A stretch of DNA of 64,000 nucleotides. It comes from Nemophila menziesii. Its lineage: Eukaryota > Streptophyta > Magnoliopsida > Boraginales > Hydrophyllaceae. Location: the NCBI GenBank assembly GCA_029959085.1, contig JARWIR010000018.1:21389001-21453000 (forward strand). Reading direction: 5' to 3'. The notes under the pieces were generated by a model that did no database searches, was not told the origin of the DNA, and saw only the letters and a program-made list of their open reading frames with translations. The translations under genes and the position numbers were made by a program. Shown in pieces: positions 53,775 through 64,000 of the stretch (position 1 is the first letter of the stretch; each line of letters starts with the position of its first letter).

Positions 53775-55861
53775 ATTGACAAAGTAAGAACAAAATTAGA
53801 GGTCTAAGTTACGCAACAAATGCATAATATAAGAATGATACCAAAGCGAACTTAAAATAAATCTCATATAGTACAACATAAGACCTAATTCACACATACA
53901 CCTATCCTACAAAATCAAATACATGGATAAATTCAATTCTGAATTAATTTCACAATGTTAGAAGGTTACCCTCGATAATTAGCTTGAGATGGTGGCTATA
54001 GGGTGTCCATCGATCCTTACTTGCTTTTGAATACTCCACTTAAATAAATCCCTATTAGCAAAAGTGTTTTCCACTACGTACATAAGAATCACGAGGTTTT
54101 TACGGTTTTAGCATAGGCTTAGGGACGGTATGGTACATTTGGATGATGAAAAGTGAGATTTTGGCTCCCTTTTCACTAACCTTCAACAAACTGCCCTAGA
54201 GCATGAGTTTACACTAACATATGATCTCACTGAACCCACTTGACGCACTAATTTAGTGTCCCCACATAAACCCAGACCTATCAAGACGATTCAGTAAATA
54301 TTCCTTTACCGCCTCTTTTATTTCGACATTTATTCACTCTTTGTTTTGTAAGTTAAACATGACTTTTTTTTATGTGAATAGTCATGCTAACTTATTTTCT
54401 CATACTTTTTCTTCTTTTTTCTTCTTTCTTTTTTTCTTTTTAGAAATTGACAAAGGAATTTAAAATAAATCGCATAATCATTCAAGCGCATCACAAGTCT
54501 ACACAACCAAATGTAATCTCAAAAGCTTCACCCACCCCAAACTCAAGCTCAAGGACAACTAGTCTTAAGCATCGCGATTAGAGTATGGGTCATATGGTAA
54601 AGTCCTAACATCTAAAGAGTAAGCTTATAATGTGGCTTCAAAATAAAGACTTAAAGGATTAAAATGGGGTTAAGAAGGATATAACATTATTATTTTGTTA
54701 GAAAGCTAAAAAGGATCAAGGGGCTACCAAAGAAATACCTCTATCATCCTCCTAGTTACATAGTTTCCCTCCATTTTCACCTCTAGTTCATAATTAAGTG
54801 GGTTCTCAACTAGCTTACATCTCGCGTTCTACACACCACTTATTCTTACTAAGTACAAGATTACTTCTTTTGCATTGTATATTAATCTTTCCTATCTACA
54901 ATCTAGTGTTTGCATGCATTCGAGGGTGTTATGCACTAAACCTAAGGCCTACTATTTTTGATAAAAAATTCACAAAAACTTCTCTTTTGGGAGCATTCAA
55001 CAAACTCTGCACCCAAATCATTCCTTAAACTAATTGTTATTTGTTTTTTTAATTTTTTGTAGAAAACGATAAAAACAGAAAAACAAGGATGAGAACAACG
55101 AGTACCCCACCCCCAACTCAAAACTGAGTTGTGTCCCCACGACTCTAAAAGACTCTAAGATCAATCAATTTAATAAGATACACTAATAATTAGAAGAGTG
55201 TTAAGGAAACATATCTCAATCGGCACTAGTCCGTCTCTATCACCATCATATCGAGGCTTCAATCTGTTAAACTTTTCTTGGTTCCCCTTGCACTTTGATC
55301 TTCCTCAACTCCTTATGTTTTGTTCATTTGAATATTGGTGATATGAATCACCCCCAACTCAATCATCAAACACCTGCTTAAGAATACTTGCACATACTAG
55401 AGCACAAGGATCATATACAATTCACAATTCTCAATAATATGACTAACATTCTCAATTCCGAAATTGACCAGAAATATAAAAAGAGGAGTATTAGCTATTG
55501 TGCCGATGTTAATTTCTTGAATTTGAATTACTATGCTACATTTGATGATTACTTTGCAAGCTCCAATCTTCAAACTCAAAAACTCTTGATTTCATACTTT
55601 TTTAAGGTTTGAAATTTTTGGATGATTTCATGTCTTTTTATATTTTTGATGATGAAATTGGTGTCTTTATGGTGGTTTAGAAATTGGGCAATGACTATCT
55701 TGTGGTGTTGTGGAAGATTTGATGGTGGATTCTAGGTGTTTTTGGAGCTTGGCTTCGTCAACAATGATGTTTCTTGTGTGAGAGGATAGGGGAAAATAAA
55801 AGAAGATTCCTGTAAGGATTAGGTAACTTCTGCCGACACGAACTGCTAACCCTTTCATAGG

Positions 55862-56038
55862 ACCGGGTACCCGATCGCGAATGCAGTTTCTCGTTGACGC
55901 AATTTTTAGTTTCGTGTAATTTTGTGTTTTCTAGGAACTTCAGCGCTATAGTTGACCGGTGACTAGGTACCCGTTCTCACAGAACCTGGTTGTTGCTTGC
56001 TAATGCTGCCAGCTGAGGTATGCAGTACACCGCAGATG
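55862..56038. repeat. Decayed palindromes in older Athila-like element
   Basis: ACCGGGTACCCGAT (55862-55875), GACCGGTGACTAGGTACCCG (about 55955-55974) and GCAGTACACCGCAG (56025-56038). The first two match the young Athila motif; the third matches the Sirevirus LTR motif GCGGTACACCGCAG with one change. Confidence 0.6.
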
Positions 56039-56399
56039 CTTGCTGTTTTTTCGATCTGTGAGCACGAATTTTTGCACTTCTTTCACCCCAAACTCAATCC
56101 TTGACTTACTTGTACATCAAACTATATACCCTTCTCATTAACTATAATATACACTAAAACACAAATTTAAATTTACTAATTTACACTAAGAACATAAAAT
56201 TAAACTAAGAAAACGCTTTAAAACATAGGTTGTCTCCCAAGAAGCACTTTTGTTTATTACGTTGGTAAGTTCGATGGGATACCTTCCACGAAGATTGTCT
56301 TGAGGCCCTTGTCGTACTCTTTTGCTTAAACTCGTCTCTCCCTTGATATGGAAGCTTTGGAACTTTCCCACCTACACTTTGATTCAATAGATCTTTGAA

Positions 56400-57130
56400 A
56401 GGGGATGGTAGTATCTCTGTTTCGCCTTCTTGCTCTCACGACGACACTCGTTCTCCTCCATATGATATATGAGGACTGTTCTCGCTGGGTTAGTTACATG
56501 TTTATCTTTAACAAGTTTTGCTCAGTAACATTTCTTTGCAAGAAAACATTCCGCTATACATGCTTCTATCTCAAGTAATCCAACATCTCCACTCATATAC
56601 TTATTATCACTAGGATCCACAAACTCCTTCCACTCTATTTTTCGGTGAACTTATGATGGTGCAAGGTGAGCATACAAAGTATCCTTGATTATATTACGAC
56701 TTAACAGACTTATAGGACACCCCCATCTAGCCCCATTTCAAGAATGGTCCACTCATGTTCATCTCGTATCCGCTTGAGTCTAGTCCTTGAATTTCTATTA
56801 ACTTTTCAATTGCCATACTAGACACCGTCATCAAACTTTTCCAATGTACCTCTTGCAACTCTTCTCTTTCCTTCCATTCTTGATGTGTTGCATTTTCTTC
56901 ATTGTTCTTGCCTATGAATGTTGCAAGAGTTCTATTTAGTTCGGAAAGAAGTATCTATGGAGGTTGTTGAACATTCCTAATCCATTGATTGTTCCATTCT
57001 TTCTCTTGCCGAGGTTGATAAGGTAGTTGGTAGAAGTTACTACCCTATTGTTGATATCCCGAAGAGTCTTCCCAATACTCGAATGGACCGGAATTTGGAT
57101 AATATCCTCCACACAACTTTATTGAAATCT
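56400..57130 (-). pseudogene. gag: Athila gag remnant
   Basis: On the minus strand, pieces such as YYPNSGPFEYW, YQLPYQPRQEKEWNNQW and ELNRTLATFIGKNNEENATH resemble the Gln/Asn/Pro-rich linker downstream of the gag zinc knuckle in Athila polyproteins. Several stops and frame changes are present. It begins shortly inside the primer-binding site and ends where post-pol sequence starts, so most of gag and all of pol have been deleted. Confidence 0.45.
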
Positions 57131-57246
57131 CATTAATCATTACCCTGAGTATAAAGCCTGTGAAAGAGACAAAAACCAAAACCAAGCGTAAAATAAAAAC
57201 AATTAATTATACTAAATGAAATAAACACAAAAACTTAACGTTGTAA

Positions 57247-57264
57247 TCCCCGGCAGCGGCGCCA
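57247..57264 (-). other. Primer-binding site of older Athila-like element
   Basis: TCCCCGGCAGCGGCGCCA, identical to the young Athila primer site, six bases from a LTR start at 57271 (TGGTCGCTCC). Confidence 0.8.
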
Positions 57265-57270
57265 ACAACT

Positions 57271-57375
57271 TGGTCGCTCCTTGAGTGTGATAAAAATCAA
57301 CACACAAGAAGAGAAGCAACTAACCACAAGTGTACGGGTTGTTCCAAGTAATATATTGTGATGAGAAGTAAACCA
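57271..57375 (-). repeat. Stub of 5' LTR of older Athila-like element
   Basis: TGGTCGCTCC...GTGTGATAAAAATCA...ACCACAAGTGTACGGGTTGTTCC (interrupted here) parallels the start of the other Athila LTRs, then breaks off into LINE sequence at about 57350-57385. More than a kilobase of LTR is missing. Confidence 0.7.
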
Positions 57376-60300
57376 CTCTATCAGCGCTTTCCAATCTGTA
57401 AGTATTGCGTTGATCCCATGTGTTTTTAGACATCTATTCCATATTCTATTTGTAACCAAGCATTCCCAAAAGAGATGATTTCTATCTTCACTCTTTAGGT
57501 TACAGAACTCACAAATAGGGTTTGAAATAACACCCCATGTAATTAATCTTTGTTTTGTAGCTATTCTATCCATATGAACCAACCACAATATAAATTTATA
57601 TCTTGGGAACCCCTTAGATTGCCATATAATCTTACACCATTCTTTTTCAGGTTCCTTGAAACAGATATATTCATAAGTTTCTCGGGAGGTAAATTTCCCT
57701 TTCTTTGTATGTTTCCATACTATTTTATCATCCACTTCAATATTATATTGTATATTTTTAGTAATTTCTTCCATGAATTTAAACTTTGCATGCCATTTCC
57801 ATTGATCTTTGTTAATAAACTGAGAAAGCTTACTATTAACAAAATAGCATGAAGCTAGAGTACTCCTCTGAATATCATGTAGTCTCTTACCATCTGGAAG
57901 CCAATAGTCCCACCATGATATTTTACTACCATTACCAATGTTATAAGCAATAAAATCTTTAGCAATACATCTCATCTTTAAAATTTTCCTCCATCCCCAT
58001 GATGTATCCTAAGGGATTTCAATTTGCCAGAAGGATTTACCTTTAAGTAGAACTTGTTGCACCCAGTTAGACCATAAAGTGTTCCTGGGGTAGCAGCAGT
58101 TCGATAATAGCTTAAGAATGGCGACTTGATTTTGATAATAGGGGTTTTTAATCCCCAAGCCACCATCTTTCATTGGTAAACAGATGGTATTCTAGGCCAC
58201 TTTATATCCACCTTTAGCCTTACTTGTCCCTTTCCAGAGATATGAAGTAATTTTACTTTGTATACCTTTAATAATTTTCTTGGGTATAGCAAATATACTG
58301 CACCAGTATGATGCCAAGTTACTGAGCACCATTTTAATTAACTGTAACCTCCCAGCAAAAGATAAGCATTTTGAACTCCAGTGCTCTATTTGTTTCACCA
58401 TTCTTGATATGAGAGGCTTACAATATTCTATATTTAATCTACCAGATATTAGAGGTACACCAAGATACTTCATAGGAAGTTTACCCTCAGGTATTTGTAA
58501 TATATCCCACATTTCATTTTTAACATCATCAGTACATCCTCCATAAAAGATATTGCTTTTATTTGTACTGATTTGCAGACATGAAAGTCTATGGAAGATA
58601 TCAAGGCATTCTTTTATAAGAGTGGCTGACTTTGAAGAACACCATTAAATCATCAGCAAACATAAGGTTGTTGAGCTTTAACTTCTTACATTTTGGGTTC
58701 CATTCAAAGCTTTTCTTAGCACCTACACTTTTCATTAGTTGAATAATAACTTCCATACATATTACAAATAAATATGGGGAGATGGGGTCCCCCTGTCTCA
58801 ACCCTCTTTCCCAATTAAAGAATCCTCTTGGTCTTCCATTAATCATAAGACTGTATGATGTTGAAGTGAGGCACATTTTAATCCATTCAATTATAATATC
58901 TGGATATCCAAAAGCTTCTAATGATTTTATAACAAAGTTCCAATCCAAAGAGTCACATGCTTTCATTAGATCAAGCTTTAAAGCACACCTTTCTGAGATC
59001 TGAGCTCTAGTACACCCTCTAACTAATTCTTGAGCTATAAGTATATTTTCACCAATATTTCTCCCTTGTACAAAGGCAGACTGATTATTTGAAATGAGTT
59101 AGGGAGTGATACTTTCAATCTATTGGAAATTATATTGGATATACACTTATAGATCACATTGCAACACACAATGGGTCTATAATTTTTTACTGAGCTAGGA
59201 TTTTGAACTTTTGGTATAAGTGTAACAACAACTAAATTAATCTCTTTGAGAAGCTGACAGTCATTTAATGTACTCTGTATAGCCTTACACACTTCTCTAC
59301 CAGTTATGTGCCATGTACTTTTAAAGAAAGCTGATGTATATCCATCAGGCCCTGGGATTTTAGAGCTATCTATTGAAAAAAGAGCATTTTTAATCTCCTT
59401 CTCAGTGATGGGCTGACTCAACTCTGTATGTAAGTCCTCTCTAGTTTGTTTTTTACATATTTTCTTTAATAATTCTTTATCATATACTTCCTGATTAATT
59501 CTTTTTGTTCCCAGGAGGTTTTTATAATAGTTGAGAAATTCCTTAAAAATCTCTTCTTCATCAGTGGTAATAGTCCCATCCTCCTTTGTGATGTTAACTA
59601 TTGTGTTTTGGGCTTTTCTACCACTTATCCATTTCATAAAGTAAGATGTATTAAATTCCCCATCTGAGATCCAGATTGCTCTAGATTTTTGTCTCGCAAT
59701 TGACTCATCTTTTAGCTTTTCATTATGTATATCCTCTAGTAATTTATTTTCTTCTTCTAGAAGATTACTAGAATTGTTGCCTTGTAATCTTTGTTTTTGA
59801 ATATTACCCAAATAATCTTGCATATGAAGGATTTTATTTGATATATTTCAAAAGTACATGTTATTAAACTCCTTTAATTCCTTTTTCAGGAGTTTTAATT
59901 TTCTTGTGAGGATAAAAATTGGAGTACCAGTAAACTCCACCTTCCAGATTTTCTCCACTAGAGGCATAAATTCTTTATGATCAATTCAGATATTGTAGAA
60001 TTTAAATGGTACATGCCCTTTACTCTTTTCATTTATAACTTGTAAGTGATGGCTACAATGATCTGAAACTCCTGGAGGTTGTAAAACAAGAGAATTTTGG
60101 GTAAATTTTGTGATCCATGTGGAATTGATTAAAGTCCTATCAGTCCTACTTGCTCTCATTTCATCATTAGCTGCTCTATTGGTCCATGTGTAGTGTGGGC
60201 CATTATATTTCATATCTGTGAGCTCTAAATCAACAATACATTCTATCATTTCTTTAGAGCTCTTGAGTAATGAAGAACAGTTTAATCTCTCCTCAATACA

Positions 60301-60734
60301 AGTAATCTCATTAAAATCACCTTGGACTGCCCATGGTTCATTTTGAGTTATAATATTCCATCCCCTAAGTGTTGCCCATAAATGATGTCTTAGTTTATCA
60401 TCATTGAAGGCATACACAGGGGTAAAATAAAACTCTATATTAGTTTGTATATGTCTGACTTTGCAAAGTATAGCTTGGTCAGTCTATCTAGTATAGTGAC
60501 ATTTATCTTTGTGGGGTTCCAACATATCCATATTCTACCTTTAACATCTTGAGAATAATTAGTTGCCACTTGCCAATTATTGAAAACTGAATTAATAACA
60601 CTACTTGATTTATGTTGTTTGATTTTGGTTTCCAGAAAGCTGAACATCCAAACATCTTTATTAACTACTTGCTTCAAACAATTAACTTGTTTGAGCCTAT
60701 TATTCATACCTCTCACATTCCATGTTACTATCAT
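57376..60734 (-). pseudogene. LINE ORF2 (endonuclease / RT), disrupted
   Basis: Begins with MIVTWNVRGMNN at 60734, the typical endonuclease start. Further pieces carry VQGDFNEI and YTWTNRAANDEMRASRTDR (60417-59986), then the thumb-fingers part SRAIWISDGEFNTSYFMKW and KIPGPDGYTSAFFKSTW (59823-59035), the reverse transcriptase core LRQGDPISPYLF and catalytic FADDLMVFF (58966-58601), KYLGVPLISGRL (58512-58192), and a zf-RVT region CEFCNLKSEDRNHLFWEC (about 57480). Frame changes separate these. The sequence stops after EWFTSHH at the Athila junction, so any downstream domain is unknown. Confidence 0.85.
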
Positions 60735-62042
60735 TGATGAGATGGACGGTCAGGAGGCTTTTAGCAACCCCCTCTTCTTTTTCATTGATTAACATACCCA
60801 CTGCTTCACTTATATTGTCTTGATGAAGTACATTGAAACTATTATTAGTACTTGTTGATGCAATGTTGTTCTGATTAGGTGAACTTGATTTTATGGAAAC
60901 TATTGTAGTCCACTTTGGATCATTTTTTACTGACTCAGTTGTATTACTAAAAGGTTCAGTTATTTTCTTAGGGACCCAAATTTCTTTTGTGTTTCTGCAG
61001 GTGTTTTCAGAGTGTCCCAACATCTTACATTTTTTACACAGTACTGGTTTCCATGTGTATTCCACAAGAACAATATCTATGTTGCCTTGACCCATATCTA
61101 AATCAAAATCTTCAATTAGTTCTTGATTCAGATCCATTTCAACACATACTCTCGCATAGCTCAATCTTGTATGTGAGGCTGTGATTTCATCCATTTGGAT
61201 GGGCTTACCCAGAGCACTGGCTACCACACTCAATCCTTCTTTTGACCACAGTTCACCTGGTACTTTCCTCAGCTTAACCCATACAGGTCCTTTATCCAGT
61301 TTGAATTTCTCAAAATGGGTGTTAGGTTTCAATTTTTTAAGAAGTAATGGTCTATTATTAACATGTCATAGCTCACCTAATACTTTTGAACATGCTTCCT
61401 CTGTTTCAAATTTGAAAGTATACAGGCCTTGCTCAGATGTACTTATTATTACCTTACCATATTCCTTCCATTGTGTGTTGACCATGTTCTTCACCATATG
61501 GAAGGGCTGAGGCTTCTTGAGAAACTGTCCAACCAGGCATTTGTTCCAGGCTTTGCATCCTTCCTCAATAATTTTTGGTGAAGGAGCAACCCTAATTCTT
61601 CCATTTACTTTGGTTGGTGTAACAAAATCCAGTTTAAATTGTTCCTTAATTGACCCATCAAACATGGAGCTCCATGACTTAGTTGGTGAAGCCTTTTAGG
61701 CCATTGCCCTAGGTTCTGGAGCTTTCATTGTTTCTAAAACCCAAGGAGGAGAATGATGACTCTGTTCTGACTCCTCACTAGACACATGATCTATAGTTTT
61801 ACCCATTTAAGAAGGAAGAGGTGGGAATTCACCTCTGTTTGGCACATTTGACTGTGTGGAGTTGCAGATCTGGGGATTGGAGTTGCAGATCTTACTCCAC
61901 TAGCAGTAGGTACAATCTTCATAACACTGACTTTGCTATTACTACCAGTTGGGCTTTGATATAACCCAGATCTAGTACTAAAATTTTGCTTTTGTTCTTT
62001 CAGATCTACCTGTTGTGCTTTTGTTGCTCTTCCTCGAGCCAT
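60700..62042 (-). pseudogene. LINE ORF1 (zinc knuckle), disrupted
   Basis: Starts MARGRATKAQQVDLK at 62042. After a frame change near 61800 it continues with SPPWVLETMK, then a DUF4283-like part (VGQFLKKPQPFHMVK, GKVIISTSEQGLYTFKFET), stops near 61683 and 61366, and a final open part 61332-60700 with KGPVWVKLRKVPGELWS, ARVCVEMDLNQ and the knuckle CKKCKMLGHSENTC (CX2CX4HX4C). It overlaps the ORF2 start by 35 bases. Confidence 0.8.
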
Positions 62043-62250
62043 GATCTAGCTACTCAGTAGGATATAGCTAGAGATTGGGGTAAGAAAAGAGAAGAGAAGA
62101 AGCGAAAAGATAGAGACCAAGAAAAAAACAGAGTAATTGTAGATGATCTAAGCTAAAACTAGAAAAAAAAACTGTGTAATTTGCTAAAATTGACTGAAAA
62201 TAAAGTGTTTGTGTAATTTGGGTTCGCTAACGTGCACCTTAGTTGTAACT

Positions 62251-63279
62251 AACTTTGGGAGAACTTTTTGGCATGAGAGAGAAAAACTAATTAGACTTTG
62301 TAAATATTTGTTTATTGCTTTTTAAACTTTAGATTTGTCTGTTTGTTTCGTTTCCATGTAATTTCGTAGAGTTTAATATTATTAAAATTGACCCCAAATA
62401 AAATTCCCATTTTCTCATGGCTTTGTTACAATAGATAATGATTGCTCCGTGCTATCTAGTAGTTACACACCAAGCTGCAAGATTAGTAATTTTGTTAAGG
62501 ATATCAAAATTTGTAGTAGGGCTTGTAATATTTCTCTCAGGAAAAAGAAGATATATGTTGATTGAATGGCAAAAACATAAGTTACACGTATCGTCTTTGA
62601 ATGGTTTTAATCCACTTCTCCAATTAGTTAAACTCCTTAATTTCAAACAATAGCAATGCTGAAGGCATTGGCTTATATGGTGTAAACTGTTTTATTTTAA
62701 CTTAATCAGCTTTTCTACTAAAAAACAGTCCCATTTTGTCTCAGGAGCATAAAAGGCAAAACCTTAATTAAGGTAAAGTAGAAAAAACAACCGAGATAGG
62801 AGAATTCCAAAAGAATGGAGGGACTAAACTTAATTCAATACACATTATATAAGTCTAAATGAGGATGTCCAAACTTTGATAGCCAATCTGAGTTCCTGTA
62901 TTATCGTCATAAACCACCCGATTTGTAGAGCAAAGAATTCCAAATCTTATATTTGATCATTCTAAACACGTCAGTAAAGTATAAATAAATAACAGGTTGC
63001 TCAAGAAAAGCATATAGTTGATGATTTTAGTAACATTATACGCGACCATAACATTAAGAACATCAATGCTATCACGAACTGCATACCTGAGCCTTCTTCA
63101 CACGACACACAACTACAATTTGGTATAAGAAAGGAACCCAAACTTTCATCAAACAAAAATGAGGTGGAAGATTTGCAGGATAAAAACAATTGAAAAGCAG
63201 TAATTTTTGATTATTTATGTTGAGCTAAAAGTTAAAGCAAAAGAGAAAAGAAATAATAAAGGATGGTGTTATTCTCGTC
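62251..63279. other. Region between LINE and F-box/FBD gene
   Basis: No supported gene. The 63.0-63.28 kb part is probably the 3' UTR of the minus-strand F-box/FBD gene. Two opposing 64-71-codon frames at 62438-62653 mirror each other and show no domain. Confidence 0.45.
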
Positions 63280-64000
63280 TCATTCTATAATAGTGACTCC
63301 TGCTTTTCTTGATTTACGTTTAAATTTGGCAATCTCTATAAGCAGTTTCATGCCAAGTAGTGCACTGGTAATGAACTGAATTATCATATTCTCCAAAGCT
63401 GGCGATTTTCGTAACAAGAGCTTAATAAGTTCCATTTCAGACTTGGTGCCAGTAATGCATTGCAGCTTCACCTCCACAAGATGATTAAATGTCATGTCTG
63501 AGAAGTCTTGCATTTTAAGGTATTCAACAACACCTTTATCATTACCAGCCACAGGTTTTCGCACCTAGGAGTAAAGACAATAATATATACCAATTATAAG
63601 CATTCTTTTGAATAAAACAAACATAATATCATGGTTACTCACCGAAATATCTAAGGTCTGCAAGTTGGGTGAACTTCTAATCAAACAAAGAATATACGAG
63701 AGCACGTTCACTTCATCTAAACAGATTGACTCTAACTTAATATCTTTTAGATGGAGTAGAGGTGTTGGGAGCTTGGTTTGGGACCCACCTACATCAAAAT
63801 ACTTGAAAAACAAATGAATTACATTAGTAATAATAATAACATCATAGGAAAGTATAATTTTTTACTAATGCATTAAATTCACTTACTTTCATAAAATGAT
63901 AATGCATGTGCAAATACTCAAGAGCTGGGAGTCTATCATTTGATGATTTTCTTCCTTGACTTAGAAAAGCTCCAAAATTCACTATAAACCTCTTTTCGAG
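63280..64000 (-). CDS. F-box/LRR/FBD protein, 3' exons (partial)
   Basis: The C-terminal part of a plant F-box protein that continues past the window edge. Three exons join in phase 0: 64000-63887 (LPALEYLHMHYHFMK at its end), 63801-63643 (YFDVGGSQTKLPTPL...LIRSSPNLQTLDIS) and 63564-63280 (RKPVAGNDKG... to stop). Introns are 63886-63802 (GTAAGT...CAAG) and 63642-63565 (GTGAGT...CTAG). Leucine-rich segments are followed by an FBD domain in the last exon: HLVEVKLQCITGTKSEMELI, LLLRKSPALENM and IEIAKFKRKSRKAGVTI. In full-length relatives an N-terminal F-box docks to SKP1 and the LRR/FBD part binds substrate. No stop or frameshift is seen in the visible part. Confidence 0.85.

Larger units (their letters stand above)
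53775..57268 (-). other. Internal remains of older Athila-like element
   Basis: The sequence parallels the non-coding parts of the young Athila: the CCCCACCCCC-AACTCAAAACTGAG stretch near 55110-55130 matches 43845-43860, and GTTGGTAAGTTCGATGGG near 56260 matches text just after pol in such elements. Pol itself is missing between about 56390 and 56400. GC-rich palindrome-like strings occur at 55862-55875 (ACCGGGTACCCGAT), about 55955-55995 and 56025-56038. Short plus-strand frames are not supported as genes. Confidence 0.65.
39915..57380 (-). mobile_element. Older, internally deleted Athila-like element (host of nested copy)
   Basis: An Athila-type gypsy element on the minus strand, split at 40904/53775 by a younger one. 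Left end: an LTR piece (about 39915-40874, ending GGGAGAAACGA). Next to it is the polypurine tract AGACCCCAACCC (plus-strand view). The right part (53775-57268) is internal DNA ending in a primer-binding site (57247-57264) and about 100 bp of the other LTR (from 57271). Both LTRs are cut short at their outer ends and no outer target duplication is visible. The pol gene is absent; only gag-like debris and the sequence normally found after pol and around the third ORF remain. Confidence 0.75.
57376..62250 (-). mobile_element. LINE without RNase H, 3'-truncated
   Basis: A second LINE type on the minus strand: 5' leader above 62042, ORF1 with a CCHC knuckle, then ORF2 with endonuclease, reverse transcriptase and zf-RVT. 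It ends at the LTR stub of the older Athila-like element, with no poly(A) tail or 3' UTR. Both ORFs have several lesions. The truncation was probably caused by the same deletion that removed the Athila LTR. The 5' boundary near 62250 is approximate. Confidence 0.8.

Noticed and set aside
62438..62653. Opposing 64- and 71-codon frames as a small gene
   Set aside because: Both strands are equally open, there is no recognisable domain, and no splice context ties them to the neighbouring FBD gene.
1..64000. CRISPR array, bacterial operon or phage system
   Set aside because: The repeats present are retrotransposon LTRs, microsatellite or palindrome arrays; genes have plant introns and families, so prokaryotic systems do not apply.
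1..64000. tRNA or rRNA genes
   Set aside because: TGGTATCAGAGC and TGGCGCCGCTGCCGG-like strings are primer-binding sites next to LTRs, not parts of tRNA genes; no cloverleaf or rRNA core was recognised.

Overview
The window comes from a plant nuclear genome, most likely a eudicot. It is AT-rich, holds F-box genes of plant-specific types, and carries plant retrotransposon lineages: Sirevirus-type copia, Athila-type gypsy, and LINEs whose ORF1 is of the DUF4283/zinc-knuckle type. The species cannot be named from sequence alone. There are few host genes: an apparently intact proteasome assembly chaperone 1 homologue (15.4-16.1 kb, +), an intact single-exon F-box/DUF295 gene (32.9-34.1 kb, +), the 3' exons of an F-box/LRR/FBD gene running off the right edge (63.3-64.0 kb, -), a damaged multi-exon gene I do not recognise (36.3-39.9 kb, +), and an F-box-associated pseudogene (16.4-17.1 kb, -). 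Nearly everything else is mobile DNA or its remains.

Layout. 1-7.1 kb: non-coding DNA with an (AT)n microsatellite, a candidate 1.7-kb terminal-inverted-repeat element and a pair of diverged direct repeats. 7.1-14.7 kb: a decayed LINE whose sequence ends where a 6.3-kb full-length LINE, flanked by a 14-bp target duplication, is inserted; that LINE stops about 90 bp from the chaperone gene's probable core promoter. 16.4-18.05 kb: F-box pseudogene and LINE ORF1 debris. 18.1-31.5 kb: a young Sirevirus with intact gag and pol ORFs and LTRs differing at one of 1166 positions; between pol and its 3' LTR sits a reverse-oriented 5.8-kb non-coding Sirevirus relative whose two 1629-bp LTRs look identical. 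38.4-57.4 kb: a solo Athila-type LTR inside the unknown gene, then an internally deleted Athila element carrying a younger 12.9-kb Athila element (minus strand; 1877-aa gag-pol ORF, 433-aa third ORF, LTRs with four differences in 1563 bp). 57.4-62.2 kb: a 3'-truncated LINE of a different type, without an RNase H domain.

How it works together. The window is a layered insertion record that can be ordered by nesting and LTR divergence. The autonomous Sirevirus could supply proteins to the non-coding Sirevirus inside it, since both share the primer-binding site, an identical polypurine tract, U5 ends and U3 arrays of CGGTACACCG-like palindromes. The young Athila element has its own GC-rich palindrome array, AACCGGGTACCCGGTT in closely spaced doublets, flanking its third ORF. 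These two palindrome systems, the double in-frame stop plus splice-acceptor-like site at the Sirevirus gag/pol junction, and the unrecognised multi-exon gene are the points most worth following.
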